Positions 14,833 through 22,775 of a DNA stretch of 46,879 nt are shown here, in pieces (position 1 is the first letter of the stretch; each line of letters begins with the position of its first letter). The notes below the pieces were generated by a model. The model worked only from the letters and a program-made list of their open reading frames with translations, was not told the DNA's origin and did no database searches. Location: contig CADBXH010000071.1 of assembly GCA_902798605.1 (NCBI GenBank), positions 1-46,879 on the forward strand, read 5' to 3'. The stretch comes from an uncultured Ruminococcus sp. GTDB taxonomy: Bacteria > Bacillota_A > Clostridia > Oscillospirales > Acutalibacteraceae. A program made the position numbers and the translations under genes.

Positions 14833-15762
14833 GTGTCTTTTTCTTCCGACATTAAAAAAGAGCTCTGCACGCTCGAGATATACGACCGCGAGCTTTTAAG
14901 GGCGGAGCTTTACGGAATGCTCATCTTCGGCAAGACGTTCCGGGAGGATAAAATCGTATTCACTACCGAGAGCGTCGACGCGGTAAGGCGCATAACGATG
15001 CTGCTCGAAAACCTCTATATGCCGATACTCGAAAAGCAGACCGCGCTGAGGGCGAAGTCAAGCCAAAGCAGGCTGTTCAAAATATCGGTGCTCGACTCAA
15101 ACGACTGCAGGCGTATCTTTGAGGATTTCGGCCACACGTGCAGCCAGGTCACCCTGAGAGTAAACCGCGCGAACGTTTATAGCGAGGAGCTTTCGGCGGC
15201 GTTTATCAGGGGAGTTTTTCTCAGCTGCGGTTCCTGCAGCGACCCGATGAAGGGCTACCACGCGGAGTTTTGCGTTCCGCACAAAAACCTCGCCGCGGAT
15301 TTGTGCAAAATACTGGGCGAAGTAACCGAATGTGACTTTGCGCCAAAGACCGTTTTGCGCAGCGGCAACTATATCGTATATTTTAAGGGCAGCGAGCAAA
15401 TATGCGACCTGCTTACTTATATCGGAGCGCCGATAAGCGCTATGGAGATCATGGGCACCAAGGCGGTAAAGCAGGTGCGCAACAACATCAACCGCCGCAT
15501 CAACGGCGAGATGGCTAACATCGGCAAGGTCGCCTCGGCTTCGGCAAAACAGATAGAGGCGATCAAATACATCAAAAAAACTCAGGGGCTTGAGACCCTG
15601 CCCAACGACCTAAGGGAGATAGCATATCTAAGGCTTGAAAACCCCGAGATGTCGCTCAGGGATCTGGGTCAGAACCTGAACCCGCCAATCAGCCGCAGCG
15701 GCGCGAATCACCGTATACAGCGGCTGCTTGAATACGCGGGAACGGAGGACAAAAATGGATAA
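14833..15762 (+). CDS. whiA: DNA-binding protein WhiA
   Basis: A 309-residue protein with an N-terminal LAGLIDADG-like domain that has lost endonuclease residues and a C-terminal HTH (LRDLGQNLNPPISRSGANHRIQRL). It is a sporulation/cell-division regulator in actinomycetes and affects division and chromosome segregation in Bacillus. The start is GTG 14833 behind a perfect AAGGAGG (14820-14826), where the MSFSSDIKKEL N-terminus is typical. It overlaps xseB by 8 bases. The rapZ-whiA pair is widely conserved in Firmicutes, usually with a yvcK homologue between them, which is absent here. Confidence 0.95.
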   Translation: MSFSSDIKKELCTLEIYDRELLRAELYGMLIFGKTFREDKIVFTTESVDAVRRITMLLENLYMPILEKQTALRAKSSQSRLFKISVLDSNDCRRIFEDFGHTCSQVTLRVNRANVYSEELSAAFIRGVFLSCGSCSDPMKGYHAEFCVPHKNLAADLCKILGEVTECDFAPKTVLRSGNYIVYFKGSEQICDLLTYIGAPISAMEIMGTKAVKQVRNNINRRINGEMANIGKVASASAKQIEAIKYIKKTQGLETLPNDLREIAYLRLENPEMSLRDLGQNLNPPISRSGANHRIQRLLEYAGTEDKNG

Positions 15763-16015
15763 AAAGAATCTTACGATCGAAGAAGCCAACGAGCTTATAG
15801 AGCAGTATGTCGCAAAGCTCGAAAACGACGCGCTTCCGCTTGAAGAAACAATGAAGCTTTACACAAAGATCTGTGAGCTTATCGAGTACTCGCTGAACGA
15901 GCTCGGCAAGTATCAGGGGAAGATCACGGAAGTTAACGAAAGACTTGCTCAGCTCGGAGCGGACGGGCTTTCCGACGTCGCTGAGCTTGAAGGAGCGGAT
16001 TTTTATGAAGAATGA
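15755..16015 (+). CDS. xseB: Exodeoxyribonuclease VII small subunit
   Basis: An 86-residue, mostly helical protein with the family's LTIEEANELIEQYVAKLEND opening and LPLEETMKLY repeat. It binds the large subunit XseA to form an enzyme that degrades single-stranded DNA to short oligonucleotides. ATG 15755 follows GGAGGACAAAA and overlaps the whiA stop. In most clostridial genomes xseA lies directly upstream; here whiA takes that place and no xseA is visible in the window. It overlaps ispA by 11 bases. Confidence 0.9.
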   Translation: MDKKNLTIEEANELIEQYVAKLENDALPLEETMKLYTKICELIEYSLNELGKYQGKITEVNERLAQLGADGLSDVAELEGADFYEE

Positions 16016-16880
16016 TTATATCGCTATGACCGAATCGGCAATGTTTGATTTTTTGCCGGATATGGATTGCAGAGAGGCAAAGCTGATCGAGTCTATGAAA
16101 TACAGCCTTGAGGCGGGCGGCAAGCGCGTCCGTCCCAGACTCGTCTTTGAGTTCAACGCTCTTTGCGGCGGCGATCCCGAGGCAGCGGCAGCCGCCGCCT
16201 GCGCGGTAGAGATGATCCACACATACTCTCTGATCCACGACGATCTGCCCTGTATGGACGACGACGATCTCAGGAGGGGTAAACCCTCTAATCACAAGGT
16301 CTACGGCGAGGACATAGCGCTCCTCGCGGGCGACGCTTTGCAGACAATGGCGTTTGAGATCTTGACCTGCGACAAAACCGCAGAGCTTATGGGCGACAAA
16401 GCCTGCCGCAGAGCCGCCAACACCCTCGCAAAGTACATCGGAGCGACGGGTATGGTCGGCGGACAGGTGATAGATCTGATGAGCGAGAACACAAACGCTC
16501 CCGTCGAAGTGCTCAGAGAGATGGACTTCAAAAAAACCGCCTGCCTTATTATGGCGGCGTGCGAGCTCGGCTGTATCAGCGCGAACGCGACCAACGCTCA
16601 GATCAAGGCGGCGTCAGAATACGCCGAGTGTATAGGCTTGGCGTTCCAGATACAGGACGATATCCTCGACCAGACCTCGTCCGATGAGGAGCTCGGCAAG
16701 CCCGTAGGCAGCGACAACGACAACAGCAAGTCGACCTACGTCTCGCTTTTGGGGATAGATGAGTGCCGCAGGCTCGTTGACGAGCTAACGCTCAACGCTA
16801 TCGAAGCGCTCGACGCGTTTGACAACGATTCGCAGTTATTAAGGGATTTCGCGTATGAACTCGCGAAAAGAAAGAATTAA
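16005..16880 (+). CDS. ispA: Polyprenyl (farnesyl/geranyl) diphosphate synthase
   Basis: A 291-residue all-helical prenyltransferase that condenses isopentenyl and dimethylallyl diphosphates to make geranyl and farnesyl diphosphate for undecaprenyl carriers and quinone side chains. First aspartate-rich motif HDDLPCMDDDDLRRG (about 83-97), second motif QDDILDQTSSDEELGKP; the GGKRVRPRLVFE segment binds diphosphate. ATG 16005 follows AGGAG and overlaps xseB. It is followed by dxs, which makes an upstream precursor, so isoprenoid genes are grouped. Confidence 0.95.
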   Translation: MKNDYIAMTESAMFDFLPDMDCREAKLIESMKYSLEAGGKRVRPRLVFEFNALCGGDPEAAAAAACAVEMIHTYSLIHDDLPCMDDDDLRRGKPSNHKVYGEDIALLAGDALQTMAFEILTCDKTAELMGDKACRRAANTLAKYIGATGMVGGQVIDLMSENTNAPVEVLREMDFKKTACLIMAACELGCISANATNAQIKAASEYAECIGLAFQIQDDILDQTSSDEELGKPVGSDNDNSKSTYVSLLGIDECRRLVDELTLNAIEALDAFDNDSQLLRDFAYELAKRKN

Positions 16881-16957
16881 TTATTCCTTGAAATAAAAAG
16901 CAGTTAGATTTAGAAATAAAGACTTTTCCTTAACATTAAAAAAGGAACAAGGAAAAA
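16874..16957 (+). other. ispA-dxs gap with overlapping hairpin arms
   Basis: ATTCCTTG near 16874 can pair with CAAGGAA near 16948, and TTTTCCTT near 16923 can pair with AAGGAA near 16941. The two pairings could compete, which might suggest a regulatory fold before dxs, but there is no clear T tract and the sequence is A-rich. The dxs ribosome site is TAAGGGATT. Confidence 0.3.
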
Positions 16958-16969
16958 TAAGGGATTAAT

Positions 16970-18847
16970 ATGGGTGAGTATAAGCTACTATCAAAAATAA
17001 AATCACCTGAGGATGTAAAAAAGGTAAAGGAAGAAGACGTCAACAAGCTCTGTACCGAGATCCGCGAAAAGCTCGTAGAGGTCGTTTCGGTCAACGGCGG
17101 ACACCTTTCGCCGAACCTCGGCGTTGTAGAGCTTACCGTTGCTATGCACCGCAGCTTTGACTTTCCGAACGACAGCCTCGTGTGGGACGTCGGCCACCAG
17201 AGCTACACCCACAAGCTGCTCACGGGAAGGTATTCTCGGTTTGACACCCTGCGGCAAAAGGACGGTATCTCGGGTTTTCCCAAGAGGGAAGAGAGCGTTT
17301 ACGACGACTTCAACACAGGCCACAGCAGCACCTCGATCTCGGCGGCGTTCGGTATTGCCAACGCAAAGCTTTTAAGCGGCGACCAAAGCCACACCATAGC
17401 TGTGATCGGCGACGGCTCGTTCACGGGCGGACTCGCGTTTGAGGCGATGAACAACGCCGGACGTTTCAACAAGAACTTCATCGTTGTACTAAACGACAAC
17501 AAGATGTCGATCTCAAAAAACGTCGGAGCCATCCCGAGGTACCTCACCACCGTTCGCATCCAGCCGTGGTATATCCGCGTAAAGCGCGGCACAGAAAAGC
17601 TGCTGTCTAAGATCCCGTTTTTCGGCAGGCTCATCAAGGGTGTGCTTCGCCGCAGTAAATCGAGGATCAAAAACCTTGTATATAAAAACACCCTGTTCGA
17701 CTGCTTCGGCTTTACATACCTCGGACCGATCGACGGCCATAACGTAGAGGAGCTTGAAAACGCCTTTACCGCCGCCAAAAAGTCGAGGACGCCCGTGCTT
17801 GTCCACGTTGTTACAAAAAAGGGCAAGGGCTACCAGCCCGCCGAGGAAAACCCCGGAGATTTCCACGGTATCGGTCAGTTCGATATCGACTCCGGCGAGC
17901 CGATCTCGAGCCACAAGGGCTTTTCCGCCGAGTTCGGAAGGTATATGTGCGAGCTCGCTCAGACCGACGACAAGCTCTGCGCTATCACCGCCGCCATGGC
18001 GAGCGGTACGGGGCTTTCGGAGTTTTCAAAGCAGTTCAAAAACAGGTTTTTTGACGTCGGGATCGCCGAGGAGCACGCCGTGACCTACGGCTGCGGACTC
18101 GCTTCTAAGGGGATGCGACCCGTGTTCGCGGTGTATTCGACCTTTGTTCAGCGCTCCTACGACCAACTTATCCATGACGCGGCGCTCGGTAATCTCCACC
18201 TTGTTTTGGCGGTCGACCGCGCGGGCATAGTCGGCGCGGACGGCGAGACCCACCAGGGCGTATTCGATGTTTCAATGCTCAATTCCATTCCGCGCACGAC
18301 CATTTATTCGCCGACCTATTTTGACGGGCTCAGGGGCACGCTTTACAACGCGCTTTACGGCGACGAGGGACTTGCCGTTGTGCGCTATCCGCGCGGCGGC
18401 GAGCTGTTCAAGCCCGACGACTTCGGCGCGGAGGATATAGACTACAATATCTGCGGCAACAAAGACGCCGATTACCTCATCGTCACCTACGGCAGGATGT
18501 TCTCCTACGCCGCAAGGGCAAGGGAGATCCTAAAGGAGCAGGGCATTGACGTTTGCCTGCTCAAGCTGTGCAAGATCAAGCCGATCAACCCCAAAACCGT
18601 AGAATTTGCAAAACGCTTCAAGAGCGTGTGGTTCTTTGAAGAGGGAATCAAAAACGGCGGCATCGCGCGGACATTTTCCGACAAGCTCACTCACGTCGGC
18701 TTTACGGGCAATTATCACCTGTGGGCGATCCATGATGAGTTTGTAAAGCAGATGTCCGTAAACGAGGCGTTGAAGATGCTCAAGCTCGACAGCGATGGTA
18801 TGTGTGAAGTAGTGACTAAGGACTTGAATGATGAAAAAAAGACTTGA
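16970..18847 (+). CDS. dxs: 1-deoxy-D-xylulose-5-phosphate synthase
   Basis: A 625-residue thiamine-diphosphate enzyme that joins pyruvate and glyceraldehyde 3-phosphate, first step of the MEP isoprenoid pathway. Motifs: DVGHQSYTHKLLTGR near the N-terminus, the ThDP motif GDGSFTGGLAFEAMNNAGR...VLNDNKMSIS (given in parts), FDVGIAEEHAVTYGCGLA with the catalytic Glu, and DRAGIVGADGETHQGVFD. The C-terminal transketolase domain is complete. It overlaps tlyA by 20 bases. Confidence 0.97.
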   Translation: MGEYKLLSKIKSPEDVKKVKEEDVNKLCTEIREKLVEVVSVNGGHLSPNLGVVELTVAMHRSFDFPNDSLVWDVGHQSYTHKLLTGRYSRFDTLRQKDGISGFPKREESVYDDFNTGHSSTSISAAFGIANAKLLSGDQSHTIAVIGDGSFTGGLAFEAMNNAGRFNKNFIVVLNDNKMSISKNVGAIPRYLTTVRIQPWYIRVKRGTEKLLSKIPFFGRLIKGVLRRSKSRIKNLVYKNTLFDCFGFTYLGPIDGHNVEELENAFTAAKKSRTPVLVHVVTKKGKGYQPAEENPGDFHGIGQFDIDSGEPISSHKGFSAEFGRYMCELAQTDDKLCAITAAMASGTGLSEFSKQFKNRFFDVGIAEEHAVTYGCGLASKGMRPVFAVYSTFVQRSYDQLIHDAALGNLHLVLAVDRAGIVGADGETHQGVFDVSMLNSIPRTTIYSPTYFDGLRGTLYNALYGDEGLAVVRYPRGGELFKPDDFGAEDIDYNICGNKDADYLIVTYGRMFSYAARAREILKEQGIDVCLLKLCKIKPINPKTVEFAKRFKSVWFFEEGIKNGGIARTFSDKLTHVGFTGNYHLWAIHDEFVKQMSVNEALKMLKLDSDGMCEVVTKDLNDEKKT

Positions 18848-19634
18848 CATTCTCGTATTTGAAAAGGGCTTTGCCGAAAGCAGAGAAAAGGCAAAGGCTA
18901 TCATAATGGCGGGTCAGGTGTATGTTGACAATCAAAAGGCGGACAAATGCGGAACGTCTTACGATGAAAACGCCGAGATTGAGGTTCGCGGAAATGTATT
19001 AAAATACGTCAGCCGCGGCGGACTAAAGCTCGAAAAGGCGATCAGCAATTTTGACCTTGACCTCAAGGATAAAATCACAATGGACATCGGCGCTTCTACC
19101 GGCGGCTTTACCGACTGTATGCTCCAAAACGGCGCAAAAAAGGTCTATTCTATCGACGTCGGCTACGGTCAGCTCGCGTGGAAGCTCAGGACGGACGACC
19201 GCGTTGTGAACCTTGAACACACCAATATGCGCAAGGTGACGCGCGAGCAGGTCCCCGACGAGATCGACTTCTTCTCGGTGGATGTTTCGTTCATCTCGCT
19301 GAGACTCATTTTGCCGGTGGCGCGTGAGCTTACGGCGGAAAACGGCGAGGCGGTCTGCCTGATAAAGCCCCAGTTTGAAGCCGGCAGGGAAAAGGTCGGC
19401 AAAAAGGGCGTTGTCCGCGACCCGGCTGTACACGCCGAGGTGGTGCAGAATATTTTCGACTTTGCTTTGCAAAACGGCTTTGACGTGCTGGATCTCGACT
19501 TTTCGCCGATAAAAGGCCCCGAGGGAAACATCGAGTACCTGATCCACCTCAGAAAGTCCGATGAACCGAAATCATACACAACGGTAACTCCGCATGAACT
19601 CGTGAAACAGTCACACGAGCAGCTCGACAAATAG
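18828..19634 (+). CDS. tlyA: TlyA-type rRNA 2'-O-methyltransferase (hemolysin A family)
   Basis: A 268-residue protein with an N-terminal S4 RNA-binding domain (KKRLDILVFEKGFAESREKAKAII in segments, about 1-65) and a C-terminal Rossmann methyltransferase domain with SAM motif DIGASTGGFTDCMLQ, YSIDVGYGQLAW and IKPQFEAG. The mycobacterial orthologue methylates ribose in 16S and 23S rRNA; the hemolysin name is historical. The dxs-tlyA-nadK-argR-recN order is a standard clostridial cluster. Two ATGs in tandem (18828, 18831) are possible starts behind AAGGAC. Confidence 0.94.
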   Translation: MMKKRLDILVFEKGFAESREKAKAIIMAGQVYVDNQKADKCGTSYDENAEIEVRGNVLKYVSRGGLKLEKAISNFDLDLKDKITMDIGASTGGFTDCMLQNGAKKVYSIDVGYGQLAWKLRTDDRVVNLEHTNMRKVTREQVPDEIDFFSVDVSFISLRLILPVARELTAENGEAVCLIKPQFEAGREKVGKKGVVRDPAVHAEVVQNIFDFALQNGFDVLDLDFSPIKGPEGNIEYLIHLRKSDEPKSYTTVTPHELVKQSHEQLDK

Positions 19635-19643
19635 GAGATAATT

Positions 19644-20501
19644 ATGAAAATAGCGATCATTGTAAACCTCTCAAAAGAAAAGGCGATCACCTGCGCGGAC
19701 TCGATCTGTGAGCTTTTGGCAGAAAAGGGCGCGAGGCTTTTTGCGCTGTCCGAATGTAAAGAATACCTTTCGTACGGCTCTATTTCGTACTTCAACGACA
19801 TCAACGTGATGTTCGGCTACTGCGATGTAGCGATCACTGTCGGCGGTGACGGAACTATCATCCACGCCGCAAAATCCGCCGCCTGTGCGGATATACCGCT
19901 GATCGGCGTGAACGTCGGCAGGCTGGGCTTTGCAGCCGATTTGGAGGCCGACGACATCGGTGCGCTCAACTTGCTTTTGAGCGGAGATTATGTTATCGAC
20001 AAACGCTTCCTGCTCGATATCGAGGTCCAGAGCAGAGGCCCTTCAAAGCATTATCTCGCGGTGAACGACGCGGTCATCGCGCACGGAAAGCTCTCAAAAA
20101 TCGTTGATTTTTCGCTTTGCCTCAACGGCGAGGAGATCTCAAAATATCGCGCCGACGGCTTGCTTTTCGCGACTCCAACGGGTTCAACGGCATATTCGCT
20201 CTCCGCGGGCGGCCCCATAATCTCTCCGCAGATGGACTGCATACTTATGACGCCCGTATGCCCGCACTCGCTGTTTTCGCGCTCGGTGCTCTTTGAGGGA
20301 GATTCCACCTTGTCGGTATCGGCAAAGATACCCGACGGCTGCAGCTGCGTGCTGACTGTCGACGGCGAGGTGAATATAAACATAGGTGAATCCGACAGGG
20401 TAATAGTAAGAAAATCCGATCAGAAACTAAAGCTGATTTCAATAAATAAACTAAACTTTTACCGCAAGCTCAACAGAAAGCTCAGAGAAAGGGAAATATG
20501 A
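19644..20501 (+). CDS. nadK: NAD kinase
   Basis: A 285-residue cytoplasmic enzyme that makes NADP from NAD with ATP or polyphosphate. Motifs: VGGDGTIIHAAK, GVNVGRLGFAADL, LAVNDAVIAHG and ATPTGSTAYSLSAGGPII, all in the usual order. TAGGAGATAATT precedes the ATG. The stop TGA overlaps the argR ATG (ATGA). Confidence 0.97.
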   Translation: MKIAIIVNLSKEKAITCADSICELLAEKGARLFALSECKEYLSYGSISYFNDINVMFGYCDVAITVGGDGTIIHAAKSAACADIPLIGVNVGRLGFAADLEADDIGALNLLLSGDYVIDKRFLLDIEVQSRGPSKHYLAVNDAVIAHGKLSKIVDFSLCLNGEEISKYRADGLLFATPTGSTAYSLSAGGPIISPQMDCILMTPVCPHSLFSRSVLFEGDSTLSVSAKIPDGCSCVLTVDGEVNINIGESDRVIVRKSDQKLKLISINKLNFYRKLNRKLREREI

Positions 20502-20962
20502 TGAAAAGCAGCAGACACTCAAAAATTCTCGAAATAATCAGCGAGTACCCTATCGAGACTCAAGACGAGCTTTTGTCGCGCCTAAAGACCGAGGGTTACA
20601 AGGTGACCCAGGCGACTATATCGCGCGATATAAAGGATCTGCGGCTTGTAAAAACACTCGGAAGCGACGGAAAGTACCGCTATACCGAGGCGCGTGCGGG
20701 ATCGTCCGACATCCGCTCCAATTTTGACCAGCTCTTTGCATCGTCCGTCACCTCAATGGACTTGGCGCAAAATATAGTGGTTATAAAGACGCTCAGCGGA
20801 ATGGCAAACGCGGTTTGCGCCGCGCTCGACTCAACGGGCAACAGCTCGATAGTTGGGACCATCGCGGGTGACGACACTATCTTTGTAGCCTGCCGTTCCT
20901 CGGAACACGCGGCGTCGCTCGCTTCAACGCTCAGGACTAAGAGGATAGAACCACAGACTTAA
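20498..20962 (+). CDS. argR: Arginine repressor ArgR
   Basis: A 154-residue transcription regulator. N-terminal winged helix (ILEIISEYPIETQDELLSRL; TQATISRDIKDLRLVK is the recognition region), C-terminal hexamerisation and arginine-binding domain with GTIAGDDTIFVACRS. It represses arginine synthesis and activates catabolism when arginine is plentiful; in this cluster argR is conserved between nadK and recN. ATG 20498 or 20501 may be used. I saw no ARG box in the gap. Confidence 0.96.
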   Translation: MMKSSRHSKILEIISEYPIETQDELLSRLKTEGYKVTQATISRDIKDLRLVKTLGSDGKYRYTEARAGSSDIRSNFDQLFASSVTSMDLAQNIVVIKTLSGMANAVCAALDSTGNSSIVGTIAGDDTIFVACRSSEHAASLASTLRTKRIEPQT

Positions 20963-20980
20963 ATAAGTAGGAAAGACAGA

Positions 20981-22648
20981 ATGATTTCAACCCTATACAT
21001 CGAAAACATCGCGGTCATCGAGAAGTGCTCGATCGACTTCAACCCCGGCCTCAACGTCCTCACGGGCGAGACAGGCGCGGGCAAAAGTATAATAATCGAC
21101 GCCATCAACGCCATAATGGGTCAGCGCACCTCAAAGGACATCATCCGCACGGGAGCCGGCTCGGCGTTTGTGAGCATCTGCTTTGAAAACATCAACGGCG
21201 TTATAAAGCAAAAGCTCGCCGACCTCGGCTTTGACGACGGGGAGGACACGCTTATTTTGCAGCGCACCCTGAGCGCCGCGGGAAAAAACACCTGCAAGAT
21301 CAACGGCAGACCCGCGAACCTCTCAATGCTCAGGGAGCTTTCGGTCAACCTTATCAACATCCACGGTCAGCACGAGAGCTACGAGCTGTTTTCTCCCGAG
21401 ACGCATATTGATTATATTGACAGTTACGGCGGCTGCTCGCCGCTTTTGGAGGATTACAAAGCAAAATTCTCCGAATATAAAATTCTAAAAAAGAAATTAG
21501 ATGAGGCGAACTCCGACGAGAGCGAGCGCCTGCGCGAGATCGACCTGCTCTCGTTCCAGACAAGCGAGCTCTTTGACGCCGACGTGCAGCCGGGTGAGGA
21601 AGGGGAGCTTGATTCCGAGCGTTCTTCGCTGATGAATTTTGAAAAGATATTTGCCCTGCTCAACAAGGCAAAGTCGGCGCTTTCGGGCGAGGACAGCGGC
21701 GGAGTGGAGGCTGTCGACATCGCTTCCTCCGCGCTGAGGAACGCTTCCGACTATAATCCCGAGTATGAGGAGATAAGCTCCAATCTTACCGATATTTACT
21801 ACAATTTACAGGATTGCTCCGAGACTATATCCGACCTCATCGACAACCTCGACAGCGACCCGCAAAGGCTTGAAGAGATAGAGGAGCGTCTTGACCTCAT
21901 CAACCGCCTGTGCAGAAAATACAACTGCCAAAGCGACGAGCTTCCCGGGCTCGCCGATGAAATGCAGGCAAGGCTCGACGAGCTTATTAACTACGACAAA
22001 AACCGCGACGAGCTTATCACCGCCTGCGAAAACGCGAGGCTTGCGGCTCAGTCGGCGGCGGAAAAACTTAGCGAAAAGCGCAAGACCGCGGCGGAGGATT
22101 TTGCCCGAAAGGTCAAGGAGGAAATGCAGTTCCTCAATATGCCCAACGTGGAGCTTGTTCCGATGTTTGAGACGGTCGAGCTTTCTCCCAAGGGCATTGA
22201 CAAAATGGAGCTTTTGATCTCCGCCAACCCCGGCGAAAAGCCCAGACCCGTAGCAAAGATAGCCTCGGGCGGTGAGCTCTCGCGAATGATGCTCGCCATA
22301 AAGACCGTGCTCGCTTCGACCGACACGGTGGACACCCTTATCTTTGACGAGGTCGACACGGGCATATCGGGCTCGGCAGCCGAAAAGGTCGGTTTGAAGC
22401 TCTTGGAGGTATCGTCCTCGCGTCAGGTTTTGTGCGTTACCCACCAGGCGCAGATCGCGGCTCTTGCAGATTCGCACTACCTGATCGAAAAGCAGTTTGA
22501 AAACGACAGAACATATACGGACGTGACCCTGCTCGACCACATCGGCAGAGTAAACGAGCTCGCCAGAATAATCGGCGGCGTAAATATCACTCAGGCGGCG
22601 CTTACCCACGCCGAGGATATGCTGCGAAACACCTCAACCGAGAGCTAA
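20981..22648 (+). CDS. recN: DNA repair protein RecN
   Basis: A 555-residue SMC-like ATPase that acts early at double-strand breaks, holding ends together before RecA-mediated repair. Walker A GETGAGKS near the N-terminus, a long central coiled coil (about 150-370), then the ABC signature IASGGELSRMMLAIK and Walker B DTLIFDEVDTGISG. VTHQAQIAALAD is the H-loop region. The C-terminus THAEDMLRNTSTES ends in a short Thr/Ser-rich tail. A second copy of the THAEDML coding stretch lies 79 bases downstream in the gap, which suggests the gene end has been disrupted. Confidence 0.96.
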   Translation: MISTLYIENIAVIEKCSIDFNPGLNVLTGETGAGKSIIIDAINAIMGQRTSKDIIRTGAGSAFVSICFENINGVIKQKLADLGFDDGEDTLILQRTLSAAGKNTCKINGRPANLSMLRELSVNLINIHGQHESYELFSPETHIDYIDSYGGCSPLLEDYKAKFSEYKILKKKLDEANSDESERLREIDLLSFQTSELFDADVQPGEEGELDSERSSLMNFEKIFALLNKAKSALSGEDSGGVEAVDIASSALRNASDYNPEYEEISSNLTDIYYNLQDCSETISDLIDNLDSDPQRLEEIEERLDLINRLCRKYNCQSDELPGLADEMQARLDELINYDKNRDELITACENARLAAQSAAEKLSEKRKTAAEDFARKVKEEMQFLNMPNVELVPMFETVELSPKGIDKMELLISANPGEKPRPVAKIASGGELSRMMLAIKTVLASTDTVDTLIFDEVDTGISGSAAEKVGLKLLEVSSSRQVLCVTHQAQIAALADSHYLIEKQFENDRTYTDVTLLDHIGRVNELARIIGGVNITQAALTHAEDMLRNTSTES

Positions 22649-22702
22649 AGCGTGTAATAATCACAACTTGGGAAACGACTGAAAAACACGCTGAGGATAT
22701 GC
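22608..22702 (+). repeat. Duplicated recN 3' end flanking a partial copy of the structured leader element
   Basis: CACGCCGAGGATATGCTG near 22610 (coding for HAEDML) recurs as CACGCTGAGGATATGCTG near 22686. After the second copy the frame reads LNNR and stops at TGA, a plausible original RecN end. Between the copies lies AACTTGGGAAACGACT (about 22665-22680), matching the 3' end of the hprK leader (11930-11943), and CGAGA at the same distance upstream as in that leader. AGCGTGT/ACACGCT can also pair around the segment. Confidence 0.55.
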
Positions 22703-22719
22703 TGAATAATCGTTGATAT

Positions 22720-22749
22720 AATTCTATAAAAGAATTCTGATAAAGAATT
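22720..22749. repeat. Two overlapping AATTCT-N5-AGAATT palindromes before recJ
   Basis: Perfect copies at 22720-22736 and 22733-22749 share four bases, as in the murB-rapZ gap. A TATAAT overlaps the left edge, but I see no matching -35 box. Confidence 0.85.
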
Positions 22750-22775
22750 AAAATCTACAGAAAGGACGCGACATA

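Noticed and set aside
21482..21499. AATTCT-like palindrome inside recN
   Set aside because: The spacing is six rather than five bases, and the residues KILKKKLDE fit the natural RecN coiled coil, so it is probably chance.
21806..22609. Long - strand open frame (267 codons) opposite recN
   Set aside because: Shadow frame of an intact RecN; no family features.
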